DNA from: an uncultured Bacilli bacterium
GTDB taxonomy: Bacteria > Bacillota_I > Bacilli_A > RF39 > UBA660
Length of the DNA: 64,000 nucleotides
Reading direction: 5' to 3'
NCBI GenBank assembly: GCA_934167665.1
Contig: CAKPLN010000002.1
Coordinates: 232,482 to 296,481 of the forward strand
Position numbers and translations under genes: made by a program. Position 1 is the stretch's first letter; each line of letters begins with the position of its first letter. Shown here one piece after another: positions 1 to 9,599 of the stretch. The notes under the pieces were generated by a model. It did not search any database. It had not been told where the DNA came from and saw only the letters and a program-made list of their open reading frames with translations.

Positions 1-375
1 TGATAAATGAATAGAAAATGAGAAACATAAAATATCAATAATTAGTAAAATAAAACTTGGAGAAGTTTATAAAAATTTTGCATGTATCGAAATAATTACA
101 TCAGCAAAATAAAAAATTAGATTAGATTTAGAAAAAGGTATTTCTAACTTAGAAGATTAGTAGATGTTGTTAATATTCTAGCTAGTGTCATTCAAAAAGT
201 AATAATTAAATGTTCTGATTTTAATGAAATAAGAGATATATTATCAAATGGCACACCATTTTATTGTGATGAAAGTAAAGATAAATTTAAAGTAAATATA
301 TGTAAAATTTAAAGAAAATATATTAATCATTTAATTAGTAAAATAAATTTTGGTATAATTAAAGTGAGGTGTATA
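1..375. other. Decayed AT-rich region without an intact gene
   Basis: No complete gene is seen here. A frame on the plus strand stays open from about 139 to a stop at 310-312 but has no start codon or ribosome site, so it may be the 3' remnant of a lost gene. The segment before it is dense in stops in all frames. The promoter for the next gene must lie near 330-365, where the sequence is almost pure A/T. Confidence 0.4.
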
Positions 376-834
376 ATGTTTAAAAAATACTTAAACCAAG
401 ATATAGATAATCCTACTTATTTATTTCACGGTAGCCCTAAAATGTTATCAGTATTAGAACCTAATAAATCATATGACATAACAGGTAACCAACAAAATAT
501 AGCAAATGCAATATTTTTATTCCCATCATTTTTAAAAGCTACACCATACGCTTTCAAAGATACGATTAAAGCGAACAGCGAAGGATTAAAATGGAATTTT
601 AAAATACCAAATTCTAATACATTCCCGTTAATGATTATGGAAAATGTAAATATTGATGAAAATATAGTTGGATATATTTATGTATTATTGAAAGATGAAG
701 ATATGATAAAAGATAATGACTCATATCAATACAAGTGTTTTAAAGAAAAACAACCTATTGATATAATAAAGGTAACATATAAAGATTTTAAAGAATATTA
801 TGAAATAGCAAATAAAACAAAAATTAAAAAATAA
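376..834 (+). CDS. Small protein with an ADP-ribosyltransferase-like N-terminal signature
   Basis: 152 aa. The ATG at 376 is preferred over an in-frame GTG at 364 because the GTG sits inside the Shine-Dalgarno stretch gtgaggtg. Residues 14-21 read YLFHGSPK, and a later stretch reads FLFPSFLKATPYAF. Together these resemble small phage and mobile-element proteins with an ADP-ribosyltransferase-like fold, whose NAD-binding strand carries an H-G-S type motif. No catalytic Glu can be assigned with confidence. There is no signal peptide or membrane segment. It sits alone in a decayed accessory patch beside recombinase debris, which fits a mobile cargo gene. The function is not established and the fold call is inference from motif recall. 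Confidence 0.45.
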   Translation: MFKKYLNQDIDNPTYLFHGSPKMLSVLEPNKSYDITGNQQNIANAIFLFPSFLKATPYAFKDTIKANSEGLKWNFKIPNSNTFPLMIMENVNIDENIVGYIYVLLKDEDMIKDNDSYQYKCFKEKQPIDIIKVTYKDFKEYYEIANKTKIKK

Positions 835-894
835 AACAAAATATGTTAAACAATCAATGGATATAATAATGATAAATGATAGGAGTAATAATTT

Positions 895-1018
895 ATGAAA
901 TAAAAAAAGTGATAAATGTAATAAAAAACTTAAATCATATTTAGCAAAAATTGCTGTGTTAGAATATGTTTTTGATAATAACTTAACTAATGATAATAAA
1001 TTTAAGAAAATAAATTAA
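895..1018 (+). pseudogene. Frameshifted remnant of a very small gene
   Basis: A ribosome site (aggag, 881-885) precedes ATG AAA at 895, which runs straight into TAA. Read one base later, an open frame continues to the stop at 1016-1018. It encodes about 38 residues starting KKSDKCNKKL and rich in Lys and Asn. This looks like a short protein broken by a one-base change right after the start codon. The product is unknown. Confidence 0.3.
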
Positions 1019-1025
1019 AAAAGTA

Positions 1026-1055
1026 TCCACTGATTTTTAGTGGACATTTTCTTAT
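1026..1055 (+). terminator. Rho-independent terminator-like hairpin
   Basis: The arms TCCACT (1026-1031) and AGTGGA (1039-1044) enclose a T-rich loop and are followed by cattttctt. It lies directly behind the broken small gene. Confidence 0.5.
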
Positions 1056-1154
1056 TTAACAATTATTATTTTAATTTGAAATATGCTATTTTAGAGCCCT
1101 AATGATAAAGTTATATTTAACTTATCAATATGGAATTTTCTTGCTTAAACTGTG

Positions 1155-1182
1155 TACCAATAGTAATATTGGTATTTATTTT
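1155..1182 (+). terminator. Hairpin with T-rich tail
   Basis: Perfect 8-bp arms TACCAATA (1155-1162) and TATTGGTA (1167-1174) enclose the loop GTAA and are followed by tttatttta. It could be a terminator insulating the downstream recombinase remnant, or simply an AT-rich palindrome. Confidence 0.4.
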
Positions 1183-1206
1183 ATAATCAAAACTTATTAT
1201 ATCTAA

Positions 1207-1953
<747 letters not shown>

Positions 1954-2014
1954 TACTAATTATTGGAAATGTGGTATAATAATTATATTAAATTCTTTTA
2001 AACGAGGTGCAATT

Positions 2015-2569
2015 TTGATAATAAAAAATAAATTAGAAAGCATTGATAAAATAAATAAATTAGGATTAAATAAATTTCCAGAACAATTGTTTAAAAATAA
2101 TAATGAAGAAGATGTAAAGAGATTTCTTCAAAAATATCCTGCTGATTATTATGCAATAAGAGACAAATCTAGAGCAGGGGGAATTTTTAAATTAAAAGTT
2201 GGCTATGATAAAGTTTTAGATGAAATTAAAGATTATAACTTATTTACTATCAATGTAAGTTCTGCAAATTATGTGGATAATCAATTATTAGTGGGAGAAA
2301 TTGAATTTTTATCAAATGGTGAGGTATATGCTATATTATCAGTTGATCCAACTGCTTCAGTTAGGGATGCATTGTCAAATCCATCATATAATTTAAAAAC
2401 AGATATATTTGACAAAAAACTAAACAATATACCACATTTTGATTTAATTTATCAATATATTGTTGAACATGATTTGCAAGATATAATCGTTGAATTTGCA
2501 TTATTTGATAAAGAAGTTGGAATCAAAAAAGAAAAAGTAATTGTTTATGAATTAAGAACACATTATTAA
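2015..2569 (+). CDS. Uncharacterised protein paired with a P-loop NTPase gene
   Basis: 184 aa starting at TTG 2015, chosen because gaggtg lies 6 bases upstream; the longer in-frame ORF from 1937 overlaps the recombinase remnant and has no ribosome site. The protein is soluble, mixed alpha/beta, with no membrane segment. Its most conserved-looking part is around residues 40-60 (FLQKYPADYYAIRDKSRAGG), with an acidic C-terminal half. I do not recognise the family. It is followed after 16 bases by a P-loop NTPase gene, so the two were probably cotranscribed and may act together. The patch is rich in decayed mobile genes. Confidence 0.55.
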   Translation: MIIKNKLESIDKINKLGLNKFPEQLFKNNNEEDVKRFLQKYPADYYAIRDKSRAGGIFKLKVGYDKVLDEIKDYNLFTINVSSANYVDNQLLVGEIEFLSNGEVYAILSVDPTASVRDALSNPSYNLKTDIFDKKLNNIPHFDLIYQYIVEHDLQDIIVEFALFDKEVGIKKEKVIVYELRTHY

Positions 2570-2585
2570 AAAGAAGATGTATTTA

Positions 2586-3169
2586 ATGAAAATAGCTTTT
2601 TTAGGTGCATATGGAACAGGAAAAACAACATTGGTTGAGTTAATGTATAAAGATTTAAAGTTAAAACCGGTTTATAATAATGCAAGGAATGTAATGTCAG
2701 GATTAGGTATAACTGATTGACTGATGTTGAACCTACCAAAAGAGCATTATTATGTGAATCAATACTTTTAACAAGATTAACAAAACAACTTGAATTATTT
2801 GATGAAGGATTTATATCAGATAGAAGTTTAATTGATGAACTTATGTATTGGGAATTAGATAATAAAAATAATTTTCCATATTTAACTTCAATATTGAATA
2901 ATTTTGTTGACTCTTTTCTTAATAATTTTAAGTATGATTTAATTGTGTGTATTCCTGTTGAATTTGAATTATCTGAAAGTGAAAAAAATGCTGATAAGTT
3001 AAGATGGGTTGATGAACATAGATATTTAGAAAACGAATATGTAAATAATTTTTTTAATAAAGAAAAAGAAGAATTACGCTATTGTAATAAAATTATAATG
3101 GTTACTGGTTCTGTAGAAGAAAGAATAGCCCAAATAAATAAAGTCATAGATGATCTTACAAATATTTAA
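2586..3169 (+). pseudogene. NadR/AAA-type P-loop NTPase broken by an 8-bp duplication
   Basis: ATG 2586 starts MKIAFLGAYGTGKTTLVEL, a textbook Walker A motif (GxxGxGKTT). The frame stops at TGA 2718-2720 after about 44 codons. The rest continues in another frame from 2717 to 3169. At the break the hexamer ACTGAT occurs twice, at 2712 and 2720, exactly 8 bases apart. Removing one 8-base unit restores a continuous frame (GITDVEPTKRA). The restored protein would be about 190 aa, with a DRSLIDELMYW segment and a C-terminal VTGSVEERIAQI, as in small NadR-like or AAA_28 NTPases that phosphorylate or bind nucleotides. The mutation looks recent because both halves are otherwise clean. Confidence 0.75.
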
Positions 3170-3313
3170 GAATATATTGCTCATATTATTGTAATTTGTT
3201 TAATTTATATAGATTGATTTATATGAATCGTTATTGCCGAAAAAAAGTTGTAGACCTCTACGTCGTCGGCACCAAATTGATAATTACTCAGTATTTTTGA
3301 GTTTAAATAGAGT

Positions 3314-3339
3314 ACTAACTAAAAATAGTTAGTTTTTTT
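3314..3339 (+). terminator. Rho-independent terminator
   Basis: The arms ACTAACT (3314-3320) and AGTTAGT (3327-3333) are followed by a T run. It is placed after the broken NTPase gene and the nested palindrome. Confidence 0.7.
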
Positions 3340-3438
3340 GTTGCTTAAGAAAGATAAGCATTTTATATGAAATTTTGATTTGTATTATATAACAAATAAT
3401 ATATTACAAGAGATTATTTATACTCTAAAAATTAATGC

Positions 3439-3463
3439 AAATAAAAAAGCCCATAGCGGCTTT
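3439..3463 (-). terminator. Rho-independent terminator of the 108-aa gene
   Basis: On the minus strand the stem AAAGCC/GGCTTT (3458-3463 with 3446-3451) is followed by a T-rich tail. It sits about 30 bp past the stop of the minus-strand gene at 3496. Confidence 0.75.
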
Positions 3464-3495
3464 CCTGCTTAAAATATTTGGTTTATTTTTATTTA

Positions 3496-3822
3496 TTATA
3501 AATTGGCAATTATTGTTGGAAGAATATCTGAATCATTTTCTCTTTCAGAAAAATGTGATAGTAAAGCTATTTCCTTTTCAAGTTTTTTGATTTCGGTTTT
3601 TAAATTTTTTAGTTTTTCATTATCAAGATCAATAATTTTATTAACTTCATTTTCTATAGTCTCTGCAGATGACTTTTCGTCTAAATTTTTAAGTAGCTTG
3701 GAATACGAATTAGAACTTTCAGTTCTACCTTTCTTTTCACATCTTTCCATTTCTTCCTTAATTGCATTATAATCTAAATTAGCAATTTCAGGTTTTAGTC
3801 CATTAAATTTAATAATTTTCAT
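3496..3822 (-). CDS. Small coiled-coil protein of unknown function
   Basis: 108 aa, with taggagac upstream of the ATG at 3822. The protein is charged and predicted helical: residues 15-45 are Lys/Glu-rich, and residues 60-95 form a heptad-like coiled coil (ENEVNKIIDLDNEKLKNL, then KTEIKKLEKEIALL). There is no signal peptide or membrane segment. Its own terminator and the flanking noncoding regions suggest a single-gene transcript. I do not recognise a family; small phage or accessory-region coiled-coil proteins of this type are common. Confidence 0.55.
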   Translation of the reverse strand: MKIIKFNGLKPEIANLDYNAIKEEMERCEKKGRTESSNSYSKLLKNLDEKSSAETIENEVNKIIDLDNEKLKNLKTEIKKLEKEIALLSHFSERENDSDILPTIIANL

Positions 3823-4070
3823 TTTTTAGTCTCCTATATTATTCATTTTATCATAAACTTTAAAGATTTTATCAGGAATGTAGTATAATTTAACATAACT
3901 ACTTGTAAATTGTTGTTATCTATCAAAAAGATTGAGATAATAATATAAAATTTGCTATCAAATTAAATTGGAATAGATACTTAGTAAATTTTAAAGAATA
4001 TTTTTACTGAAAATAATTATTTGAAATGGGAAAAAAAGTTTAGTATAAAATAATATGGAGTGTGATTTTG

Positions 4071-4694
4071 ATGACTACTATTTATTTAATAAGGCATTCA
4101 AAAACATTGAAAGTTAATAATACTTTAAATAATGATAATTTGCAGATTCAAAATGAAAAGTATTGTCTTTCAATAGAGGGAGAGCAAATAGCAAAGGAAA
4201 AATTTAATAATGAGGAATTTGAAAGTATTGATGTATTATATTCATCTAATTATGTGAGGACAATTCAAACGGCAAAGTATTTGGCAAGGAAAAATAATTT
4301 GGAAATAAACGTTTTGGACGATTTAGGGGAAAGAAAATTTGGTATTGACTCTTGGGATGAACTTCCAGAGGACTTTGAAAGAAGACAATTTTTGGATGAA
4401 AATTATAAGATTGGCAACGGTGAAAGTCAAAAAGAAGTTAGAGATAGAATGTATTTTAATATACTAAAAATATTAAATAGTAATCAAAATAAAAGAATTG
4501 CTATTGTAAGTCATGGTACCGCTATTTCATATTTGTTAAAAAAATGGTGTGATGTAGAAATTGTTGACGATAAATTAGGATATAGTTTTCATAATAACCT
4601 ATTATTAGATGGTTACTTTGATTATTGTGAAACTTTTAAACTAGAATTTGATAAAAACAATGAGTTAATATCAATACATAATATCAAATTATAG
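4071..4694 (+). CDS. Histidine phosphatase (phosphoglycerate mutase-like)
   Basis: 207 aa from ATG 4071; an upstream in-frame GTG (4062) lies within the ribosome-site region ggagtgtga. The N-terminus MTTIYLIRHSKT carries the RH motif with the phospho-accepting histidine. A second conserved His lies near residue 146 in IVSHGTAISYLL, and the SSNYVRTIQTAK segment matches the usual S-x-x-x-R-x-x-x-T-A substrate-binding helix. The substrate cannot be deduced: the family includes sugar-phosphate, nucleotide and protein phosphatases. A second, unrelated copy of the family lies at 47.5 kb. The gene is monocistronic, followed by a long noncoding stretch. Confidence 0.8.
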   Translation: MTTIYLIRHSKTLKVNNTLNNDNLQIQNEKYCLSIEGEQIAKEKFNNEEFESIDVLYSSNYVRTIQTAKYLARKNNLEINVLDDLGERKFGIDSWDELPEDFERRQFLDENYKIGNGESQKEVRDRMYFNILKILNSNQNKRIAIVSHGTAISYLLKKWCDVEIVDDKLGYSFHNNLLLDGYFDYCETFKLEFDKNNELISIHNIKL

Positions 4695-5057
4695 AGAGTA
4701 TAAATAATAAAAAATCATAGAAATGTTAGTATCTATGATTAAAATAATTAAAGATAAATTGTATAAATAGACTAATTGTTATTAAAATAAAACTATTGTT
4801 AAGTTATTAGAATAGTCTTTCTCTATCTAAATAATTTTTAAATTTATAGATTGTTAATATACGCATTAACATTGTGCACTCCATAACTTTTGTAATTTGT
4901 ATTATCTGTTATATATTTCGTGCAATGCTTTGTCAAATTTCTTAGTTAGGACTAGAATTTAATTAATTCAAAAATTAAATATCTTTTAAAACTATGATAT
5001 ACTTCTTTTAGTGGCTAGTTAGTACACTGACTTTATTAGTAAAGGAAAATAATTAAG
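4695..5057. other. Intergenic region with a hairpin and a likely promoter
   Basis: No gene is seen. A 9-bp perfect inverted repeat, AATCATAGA (4713-4721) with TCTATGATT (4732-4740), lies behind the histidine phosphatase gene and can act as its terminator; its better T-tail is on the minus strand. Near the right end TATACT at 4998-5003, preceded by TG one base upstream, is an extended -10 element that could drive the gene at 5058. Confidence 0.45.
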
Positions 5058-5564
5058 ATGAAGAAGTATATTGATTGTGATGGTGTAATACTTGATACTG
5101 AAAATGGTTTATTTGATGAATATTGTAGACTTAAGAAAGCTAATCCTGGATTAAAAAGAAAAATGTATTTATTAGAGATGGATTGGAATTATTGGCTTGA
5201 ACAAGCTTTGGTATTAAATGATGCTATTAATATTTTAAAAAGTTATGATCCTAACGATACCGATATTCTTACAAAAGTTCATTCACTTAAAGAAGCTATT
5301 GCTAAAATTGAATATTTTAGAAGGCATGGTGTTAAAAACAATGTCATTGTTGTTCCTTCTGAATTTCAAAAAAGCCAAGTAGTTGGGGCTAGGGGAAATA
5401 TCTTAGTTGATGATAGTGATAGTAATCTTACTGATTGGTCAGTTAGTGATGGATTTTCTTTTAATTTTGGTAAAAGAGAAAGTCAATTTCCTAAAGTTGA
5501 TTCTTTAGATGATGTTTTAAATCCTGATAAAGCTAAAGTTTTATTGAAAAGATTTAATAAGTAA
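5058..5564 (+). CDS. HAD-superfamily 5'-nucleotidase-like phosphatase
   Basis: 168 aa. The N-terminal motif YIDCDGVILDT is the HAD motif I (DxDG/V), with Asp6 as nucleophile and Asp8 as acid/base. The C-terminal ILVDDSDSNLTDW supplies the motif IV acidic pair that binds magnesium. The spacing and short all-helical cap resemble the 5'(3')-deoxyribonucleotidase/NT5C-like branch of the family. It likely dephosphorylates a small metabolite such as a nucleotide, but the substrate is inferred. It has its own terminator and converges on the minus-strand gene at 5605. Confidence 0.7.
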   Translation: MKKYIDCDGVILDTENGLFDEYCRLKKANPGLKRKMYLLEMDWNYWLEQALVLNDAINILKSYDPNDTDILTKVHSLKEAIAKIEYFRRHGVKNNVIVVPSEFQKSQVVGARGNILVDDSDSNLTDWSVSDGFSFNFGKRESQFPKVDSLDDVLNPDKAKVLLKRFNK

Positions 5565-5570
5565 GTATAT

Positions 5571-5602
5571 AAAAACTTAGTATTTTTGGTACTAAGTTTT
5601 TG
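5571..5602. terminator. Bidirectional terminator
   Basis: The arms AAACTTAGTA (5573-5582) and TACTAAGTTT (5590-5599) are followed by T runs on both strands. It sits between the HAD phosphatase gene and the convergent 540-aa gene. Confidence 0.8.
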
Positions 5603-5604
5603 TT

Positions 5605-7227
5605 TTAGGCTTTTTTATTATCGTATCCAATATTTTCTACTTTTTCTTTTTCAAAATGATAATAATCATAGTCTTCACTTATGAATGGCATATGTGGCTT
5701 TTGTTCATACTTATCAATTGAAATTTTTCTTATTGGGATTTGAAATTCTGCAGCTATATCAATTTCTAATTGAGTAGGGGTTCTTGTTACTAATAGATAG
5801 CTTGGTTGCATTACTTGATTAGTTGTTCCCATATTTATTGTTAATTCATTGTGACTTTGAGTATTTTCGATAAAGCTACTAATAGGTAAAAAGCTGCTTC
5901 TGTTTACTTTGCGATGTTTTCTGTATCTTATTTCATTTCCATCTGTTCTGCCATCACCTAATGTTGCAGAGGTTATTATTCTTCCTGAGATATCATCATA
6001 TCCCAGAACGATTCTATTTTCTCCACCAAATAGTAGGTTAAGATGGGCTTCATCAACAATAGAACAACTTCTTCTGCCTTTTGTAATTTCACCATTTTGA
6101 TTTGAACAATAAATGTTTTTGAATTCTTTAGCATTACTTGAAGATGGAATAGTACTTAGAAGCATAGTTATGTTCTTTTGATTTTCTGTTTGATTTTCTA
6201 TTTCATAAACTTTAACAGGAATACCATTTGACGATAATAAAGTTTTAGGTTCTATGCCATCAGTTATATCTTTATTAATACTTTGACTTACGAGATCTTG
6301 AAATATTTTTTGGCATAACGTATAGCTTTTTGCTATTACTTCATAGTTTATTGGTGTTGCCATTAAGTCTTTAGGATCAAAGCTTTCACTAGTTAGTGAA
6401 TTGTAAGTTGCGTATAGTATATCGTATATGTCTTTTAAATAATTATCTCGTAATGCTTTATCGGCATTAGCAAACTCTATAATAGTTTTAAGATCTAATA
6501 GGACATTAGATGGGAGATTATGAAAAAATAAATCGCAATAAGCATTTTTAACAATTATTGAACTATAGCTTGTATTGTTTTCTATTATATGTTTTAGTTT
6601 TTCTTTTCTTTTTTCTATTAAACTGTCTGGGTCTGGCAAGTTTAATTCTTCAATCATTTCGTAGAAAAATGGGGCATTTACTCTGTTTACTGCAACATCT
6701 ATGAATCTTTTATAACCTAGTAATGCTCTCAATGTTTGGTCATTTCTATTTTCATATAAATCCTTTATTAAGTATAATAATTCATCATCTGTTATTTCTG
6801 ATATTACACTTTTTATAAATGGTATTTGATTTCGACTTTTTAGGCTATTAACAATGCTTGAAAACCAGAATGGTCGATTGTCTTTTTCATAAAGTTCTAT
6901 ATATAACTTAGAAAAAAAACTTACTTCTAGATTATCCGGCATGTCTTTTAATAGTTGATTTCTATCCCTGACATTTTTCAGTACCATAAATTTTAGCATA
7001 TAGTTTTGAATCTGACTTATTCCAGAGCTAAAATCTCTGAATAGTTTACTAAAATCAAAATAGGATAATAAGTCATTTTGGCTGTTGATTATTTTATCTG
7101 TATTTTCATAGAGTAATTTGCTTAAGTCTAAATCAAAAAATTCTTCTGTTTCATCGGAATTATATTTTCTGCCTTCATATTTATATTCTGTATACTCTAT
7201 TGTTCTATATTTATCTTTAGTATTCAC
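5605..7227 (-). CDS. Large orphan protein of unknown function
   Basis: 540 aa, cytoplasmic by appearance: no signal peptide and no hydrophobic segment. Residues 1-300 are helical and leucine/asparagine-rich. The C-terminal third changes character, with clusters such as GRRSCSIVDEAHLNLLFGG, SATLGDGRTDGN and RYRKHRKVNRSSFLP, then a strand-rich tail. The dense conserved-looking polar residues (R, H, D, N, G) in residues 390-480 suggest a catalytic or binding module. I do not recognise the family. It is followed by a terminator and separated from the protease gene upstream by about 75 bp, so it may be independently transcribed. An enzyme acting on protein or nucleic acid is possible but unsupported. 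Confidence 0.5.
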   Translation of the reverse strand: MNTKDKYRTIEYTEYKYEGRKYNSDETEEFFDLDLSKLLYENTDKIINSQNDLLSYFDFSKLFRDFSSGISQIQNYMLKFMVLKNVRDRNQLLKDMPDNLEVSFFSKLYIELYEKDNRPFWFSSIVNSLKSRNQIPFIKSVISEITDDELLYLIKDLYENRNDQTLRALLGYKRFIDVAVNRVNAPFFYEMIEELNLPDPDSLIEKRKEKLKHIIENNTSYSSIIVKNAYCDLFFHNLPSNVLLDLKTIIEFANADKALRDNYLKDIYDILYATYNSLTSESFDPKDLMATPINYEVIAKSYTLCQKIFQDLVSQSINKDITDGIEPKTLLSSNGIPVKVYEIENQTENQKNITMLLSTIPSSSNAKEFKNIYCSNQNGEITKGRRSCSIVDEAHLNLLFGGENRIVLGYDDISGRIITSATLGDGRTDGNEIRYRKHRKVNRSSFLPISSFIENTQSHNELTINMGTTNQVMQPSYLLVTRTPTQLEIDIAAEFQIPIRKISIDKYEQKPHMPFISEDYDYYHFEKEKVENIGYDNKKA

Positions 7228-7303
7228 CTTAAATCACCTTAATTTATTTTATCATTTTTTTATATATTATCGATAGTTACGTTGTTATTTTTATTTTATA
7301 ATT

Positions 7304-8599
7304 TTATCCTATTATTACGGATCTTTTTCCTGTTGCATTGTATATTGATTCTATTTTGTTTTTGGAAACTGTCCAAGTAGTTCTACCATTATCATGGGTC
7401 CATGGATCTGTTAAAATATGTTCACCTGTTATACTGTTGTATCCTGTTAATAAGAAAACATGAAGATTTTTTGGTGCACCTTCAGCAAATTCTTTGGGGT
7501 TATTTAAAAATGATGTTAAGTATATTATAACTGGATTACCAGATTGAACTTGAGCCTCTAATTCATCTAAGGATTTTCCTGTTGAGTCAATAACATTGTT
7601 ATAGCCAGATGATGTTCTACCAAACTCTGCTAGAGCATTTGGAGCTATCCAGTGGGGGACATCGCTTGGTTCAGTGCCGAAAATATCGTGTATAAAACCT
7701 AAAGATGGTTCGGTACTTTTAGGAACTTTTTCAGCATAAGTTAATAAGTCCATATTTTTTAGATATCCTTTATATTGTAATCCCATTAGTAAAGTAGCAA
7801 CCTCACATCCATTTAAAACATTATTTTTATTTTGACTTATATATGGCACGTTTAAAATACTCCAAGCAGCCTGAATTTGCTGCCTTCGTTCTTCTTCCTG
7901 TCTTCTTCTTTCTTCCTCACGTTTTCTTCTTTCTTCTTCTAAACGTTTTCTTTCTAATTCTTCTCTTCTAGAAAGTTCTGCCTCAACTGTATTTAAATAA
8001 TTTTGTAGTTCAGCAATTATGTCTTGTTGTTTTAAAGACTGTTGTTTGGATACTGCAGCATTATAAGTATCTCTTGTTACTTCGTCTTTTACTTTTTGAT
8101 GATTTTCATCCTCAAATAAGTTATTTATAGTATTTTTTACATCTTCAATTTGATTTAATTCTTCGCTTATCAAATTTATTTTTGGTATTAATAAGTTTTG
8201 GTATTTTTCTGTTAATTTAGAGTTTTCTTTTTTGATGTTTTCTAAATCTAATGATGTGACTGATGACTTTATAGCACTATTTTCAAAGCTATTATCAATA
8301 CTATTTTTTAATTTAATATATTCTTTTAATTCTTTTAACTCTGATTCTATTTTTTTCTTTTTATTTGGATATGCTACTTTACTATTCATTTTTTCTACTT
8401 TTTCTATATCTTTAATTGTTACATCATCTTTGGGGATATTTTTCTTTTCTATAAATAGTTCTTTGTAGGCATAGTAAGTTTTTAAATATTGTTCTTTTTC
8501 TAATTTATCGGTCTGATATGAGTAAATAGTGCATATTACACCTAATGTTATAAAAACTAAACTTATAAAAATCAATACTACTTTTTTTGTTTTACTCAT
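7304..8599 (-). CDS. Membrane-anchored C39-like cysteine peptidase with coiled-coil stalk
   Basis: 431 aa from the ATG at 8599; an in-frame TTG at 8614 overlaps the ribosome site ggagag. Residues 5-28 form a membrane anchor (VVLIFISLVFITLGVICTIY). Residues 30-240 are a long charged coiled coil ending in an Arg/Glu-rich repeat (RREEERRRQEEERRQQ). The C-terminal 180 residues match the peptidase C39-like family 2 fold: the nucleophile Cys in NGCEVATLLMG, a His in NLHVFLLTGYN and an Asp in ILTDPW. It should act outside the cell, cutting peptides or envelope proteins, or as an inactive binder held off the membrane by the stalk. The substrate is unknown. Confidence 0.75.
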   Translation of the reverse strand: MSKTKKVVLIFISLVFITLGVICTIYSYQTDKLEKEQYLKTYYAYKELFIEKKNIPKDDVTIKDIEKVEKMNSKVAYPNKKKKIESELKELKEYIKLKNSIDNSFENSAIKSSVTSLDLENIKKENSKLTEKYQNLLIPKINLISEELNQIEDVKNTINNLFEDENHQKVKDEVTRDTYNAAVSKQQSLKQQDIIAELQNYLNTVEAELSRREELERKRLEEERRKREEERRRQEEERRQQIQAAWSILNVPYISQNKNNVLNGCEVATLLMGLQYKGYLKNMDLLTYAEKVPKSTEPSLGFIHDIFGTEPSDVPHWIAPNALAEFGRTSSGYNNVIDSTGKSLDELEAQVQSGNPVIIYLTSFLNNPKEFAEGAPKNLHVFLLTGYNSITGEHILTDPWTHDNGRTTWTVSKNKIESIYNATGKRSVIIG

Positions 8600-8696
8600 A
8601 CTTATACTCTCCAATTATAGAATATTTGTATAATTAAGTAGTGTCAATATTTTTAGTTTAGTATATTTTATATTTACATTAGTTTACGATTACTTT

Positions 8697-9392
8697 TTAA
8701 TTTATTTTTTTTAAGATATTTGTCATTGCTTCAGCAACTTTTTTACTGCTGTCTTGAAGAAAAGTTTCATATGTTATGGTGTTATTGTTGTTTGGCGTGT
8801 CAGATATGCTTCTTATGATTAAAAATGGAATATGACTTAAATAACAAATTTGGGCAATAGAGGCACCTTCCATTTCTACACATAAGGCATTAAATTTCTT
8901 ATTAATTTTTTTACTCATATTAAATTCTGTACAGAAAATATCTCCAGATGCTATTACGCCAGAAAATACATTCATCTTTTGCTCATCTTTTAGGACGTTA
9001 TTAGCTAATTTGTATAAGTATTCATCTGAATTTATATAAACACCTATTTCTGGTATATATCCTTTTTCATGATTAAATGCTGTTATATCAAAATCATGTT
9101 GAACTAATCTTTCACCTATGACGATATCTCCGACTTTAAGATTAGGAGAAATTCCACCAGCTACGCCAACGTTAAATATATAATCAATTTTAATATGGTC
9201 TATTAATATTTGTGTTGCTCTAGCAGCATTAACTTTCCCGACTCCACATTTTACTAGTATACATCTAGTATTACTAATTATTCCTTCATAAAATTTTAAA
9301 TCAAATATTTTATACTCTTTTTCTTGTTTTAAAAATTTAAGTAATTCATTTAATTCTTCTTCAATAGCAAAAATTATTCCAACTGTTTTCAT
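8697..9392 (-). CDS. mtnN: 5'-methylthioadenosine/S-adenosylhomocysteine nucleosidase
   Basis: 231 aa, full length for the family. It hydrolyses MTA and SAH to adenine plus the thioribose, recycling methylation and polyamine by-products and feeding methionine salvage. Diagnostic segments are GIIFAIEEEL (catalytic Glu near residue 12), NVGVAGGISPNLKVGDIVIG (ribose-binding glycine loop), CVEMEGASIAQ (the MEGA motif near residue 172) and the IRSISDTP loop carrying the conserved Asp that protonates adenine. Single gene with its own upstream region on the minus strand. Confidence is high. Confidence 0.93.
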   Translation of the reverse strand: MKTVGIIFAIEEELNELLKFLKQEKEYKIFDLKFYEGIISNTRCILVKCGVGKVNAARATQILIDHIKIDYIFNVGVAGGISPNLKVGDIVIGERLVQHDFDITAFNHEKGYIPEIGVYINSDEYLYKLANNVLKDEQKMNVFSGVIASGDIFCTEFNMSKKINKKFNALCVEMEGASIAQICYLSHIPFLIIRSISDTPNNNNTITYETFLQDSSKKVAEAMTNILKKIN

Positions 9393-9599
9393 ATTTAATC
9401 TCCATATAACTAAATTTTTTTTAGTATACCATATTTTTTTTTGTATAGACTATTTTATTGTTATTTTTAGTATGATTAAAGTATAAATACTGTTTTTATA
9501 ATACTTTTTTTATAATTTATTGTATTTTAAACTGTAAAATTTTTAATTATGTATAAGATTAATGATATTTGTTAATTATAAAAAAGGAGGGATATTTTT

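Larger units (their letters stand above)
3170..3495. other. Intergenic region with nested palindromes
   Basis: No gene is seen. At 3236-3270 the outer arms GCCGA (3236-3240) and TCGGC (3266-3270) enclose an almost perfect inner palindrome, GTAGA-CC-TCTAC (3250-3261). The local GC content is well above the surroundings. Given the recombinase debris upstream it could be an old attachment or recombination site, or a structured RNA; neither is shown. Two terminators listed separately close the region. Confidence 0.35.

Noticed and set aside
2717..2720. Alternative genetic code with TGA as tryptophan (Mycoplasma-like)
   Set aside because: TGA ends intact genes such as the YukD-like one (53070-53072) and Trp is encoded by TGG throughout, so the code is standard.
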